42,111 nucleotides of DNA, taken from NCBI GenBank assembly GCA_044432725.1, contig JAWXUL010000024.1, positions 1 to 42,111 on the forward strand. The letters are read 5' to 3'. The notes under the pieces are model-generated. The model did not search any database. It was given only the letters and a program-made list of their open reading frames with translations, and was not told the DNA's origin. Source of the stretch: JAWXUK01 sp044432725. Its GTDB lineage: Bacteria > Bacillota > Clostridia > Oscillospirales > Oscillospiraceae. The position numbers and the translations under genes are program-made. Below, one piece after another: positions 41,320 through 42,111 of the stretch; position 1 is the stretch's first letter, and each line of letters opens with the position of its first letter.

Positions 41320-41604
41320 TCAAAGTTTCAGTACTTTAGAATGTGAACCAGTACGAGATAATGACAATATTAAAGCTTCTTCATTAAGCCGATACACTAA
41401 TACCCAATCAGGTTCAATATGACATTCTCTAAACCCTTAAAAATCTCCAATCAATATATGGTTTTTATATTTTTGATCTAACTCTTGGCCTAGTGCCAAA
41501 ATAGAAATTACTTTATCTAATTTTGAAATATCTTTATTCTGCTTGATGAGTAGCTTATACTCTTTCTTGAAGCGACTTGTTGGTTTCACTGTATATTTTG
41601 TCAT
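41320..41604 (-). pseudogene. YafQ/RelE-type toxin with an internal stop codon
   Basis: Reading from ATG at 41604 gives MTKYTVKPTSRFKKEYKLLI and so on, typical of the YafQ/RelE toxin family (mRNA interferases acting on the ribosome). Codon 56 (41439-41437) is TAA, where relatives have Lys in GDFKGFRECH; the frame then continues GFRECHIEPDWVLVYRL, then SRTGSHSKVLKL, to a proper TGA at 41320. One A-to-T change would explain it. All of the catalytic His, Asp and Trp region lies after the stop, so the toxin should be dead unless the stop is read through. The start overlaps the antitoxin stop (ATGA). Confidence 0.88.
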
Positions 41605-41822
41605 GATTTCAAATCTTTGAATAATTCGTCTAGATCATTGTAGCCTTTCAAAGAATCTTCTGTTTCTATGGTTTCACGAATTGCAGAAAGTGTTTCTTCG
41701 TCAAGTGGGCAATGTTCTAGCGTTTGTTCCATCAAAGAATTCCATGACATACCTACCTTTTCCAAATAGGATTCCAAGGTAAATAATACGGTAGAATCTA
41801 GCGAGATAGTAACTTGTTCCAT
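41601..41822 (-). CDS. RelB/DinJ-type antitoxin
   Basis: 73 residues. N-terminal MEQVTISLDSTVLFTLESYLEKVG has the ribbon-helix-helix layout of RelB/DinJ DNA-binding antitoxins, and the C-terminal SLKGYNDLDELFKDL is the toxin-binding tail typical of the family. ATG at 41822 has AAAGGG upstream; the frame is open further upstream, but that is leader. It overlaps the toxin start by an ATGA. It probably represses its own promoter. Confidence 0.85.
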   Translation of the reverse strand: MEQVTISLDSTVLFTLESYLEKVGMSWNSLMEQTLEHCPLDEETLSAIRETIETEDSLKGYNDLDELFKDLKS

Positions 41823-41886
41823 AAAAATACACCCTTTCATATATAACAAAACAGCCAAACTCTTTTCAGAATTTGACTTGTTTTCA

Positions 41887-41914
41887 TGTGTGTGACCCCT
41901 ACACAAAGACTGTG
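41887..41914 (+). repeat. 28-bp direct repeat, copy B
   Basis: Second copy of the 28-bp direct repeat, 606 bp from copy A in the same orientation. It lies in the leader between the antitoxin promoter and its start codon. Confidence 0.65.
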
Positions 41915-41990
41915 ATTTGCTTTTTGTTAGGAGAACACGGTTGGACTCAAAAAAACAATTGAAATCCCAAGCCAACTTCTGTTACATATA

Positions 41991-42019
41991 ATTCTAACAG
42001 ATAGCCACAGCTTTGTCAA
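41991..42019 (-). promoter_or_regulatory. Promoter of the toxin-antitoxin module
   Basis: On the minus strand: TTGACA (42019-42014), a 17-bp spacer and TAGAAT (41996-41991). The leader is about 160 nt and includes repeat copy B. Confidence 0.75.
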
Positions 42020-42111
42020 GGTACTATAAGAAAAAACTATTTCCTTTTTCTTGAAAAACATTGCTTACTGCCGTCTTAAATTTCAAGTGATCCTTGCTAG
42101 TACAGTTTGGC

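Overview
The window reads as a low-GC, Gram-positive anaerobe of the class Clostridia, probably Lachnospirales. This is inferred from AT-rich intergenic DNA, strong AGGAGG ribosome binding sites, consensus sigma-A promoters with 16-18 bp spacers, lipoprotein signal peptides, and gene types such as a Tn4451-like TnpX/TnpW pair and a LURP-one protein. No rRNA, tRNA or CRISPR array was seen.

Layout. 1-1270: 3' end of a repeat-rich acidic protein ending in a ComFB-type domain. 1536-4522: peroxide-defence operon (ahpC, a TrxR-AhpF-type reductase in unusual domain order, a flavodoxin). 4553-6226: cardiolipin synthase. 6405-9314: a chemoreceptor and a stand-alone CheY-like regulator. 9329-12000: a PAS-GAF-GGDEF-EAL protein and a small GyrI-like protein. 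12091-17500: exported protein, MazF toxin, second chemoreceptor, alanine racemase and a lipoprotein. 17605-21322: pheST. 21336-22166: LURP-one protein, then a 161-bp MITE-like element. 22217-24590: an Smr-less MutS2 ATPase behind a leader-peptide/attenuator region. 24604-29996: an operon of two diguanylate cyclase units, one of them a nine-PAS protein split by an A8 tract. 30070-31979: large serine recombinase and TnpW-like protein. 32079-33710: MntP and an ATP-grasp-like protein. 33886-39300: a five-gene family-5 ABC importer. 39304-41042: C39-like lipoprotein and an AIM24 protein. 41158-42019: a RelB/YafQ-type module whose toxin has a nonsense codon.

Cyclic di-GMP is a recurring theme. Three proteins carry GGDEF domains (one also a complete EAL domain), and ComFB domains are c-di-GMP receptors in cyanobacteria. 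Two chemoreceptors and a CheY sit among them, so the region looks rich in motility and lifestyle signalling.

The observations I rate highest are: (1) the truncated MutS2 ATPase preceded by a six-codon leader peptide and alternative hairpins, resembling control of antibiotic-inducible ribosome-protection genes; (2) the multi-PAS diguanylate cyclase split exactly at an A8 run, compatible with -1 frameshifting, transcript slippage, phase variation or sequencing error; (3) the roughly 250-nt structured leader of the diguanylate cyclase operon; (4) the toxin dead by one stop codon between 28-nt direct repeats; (5) the mazF gene with no mazE, separated from alr by a chemoreceptor.
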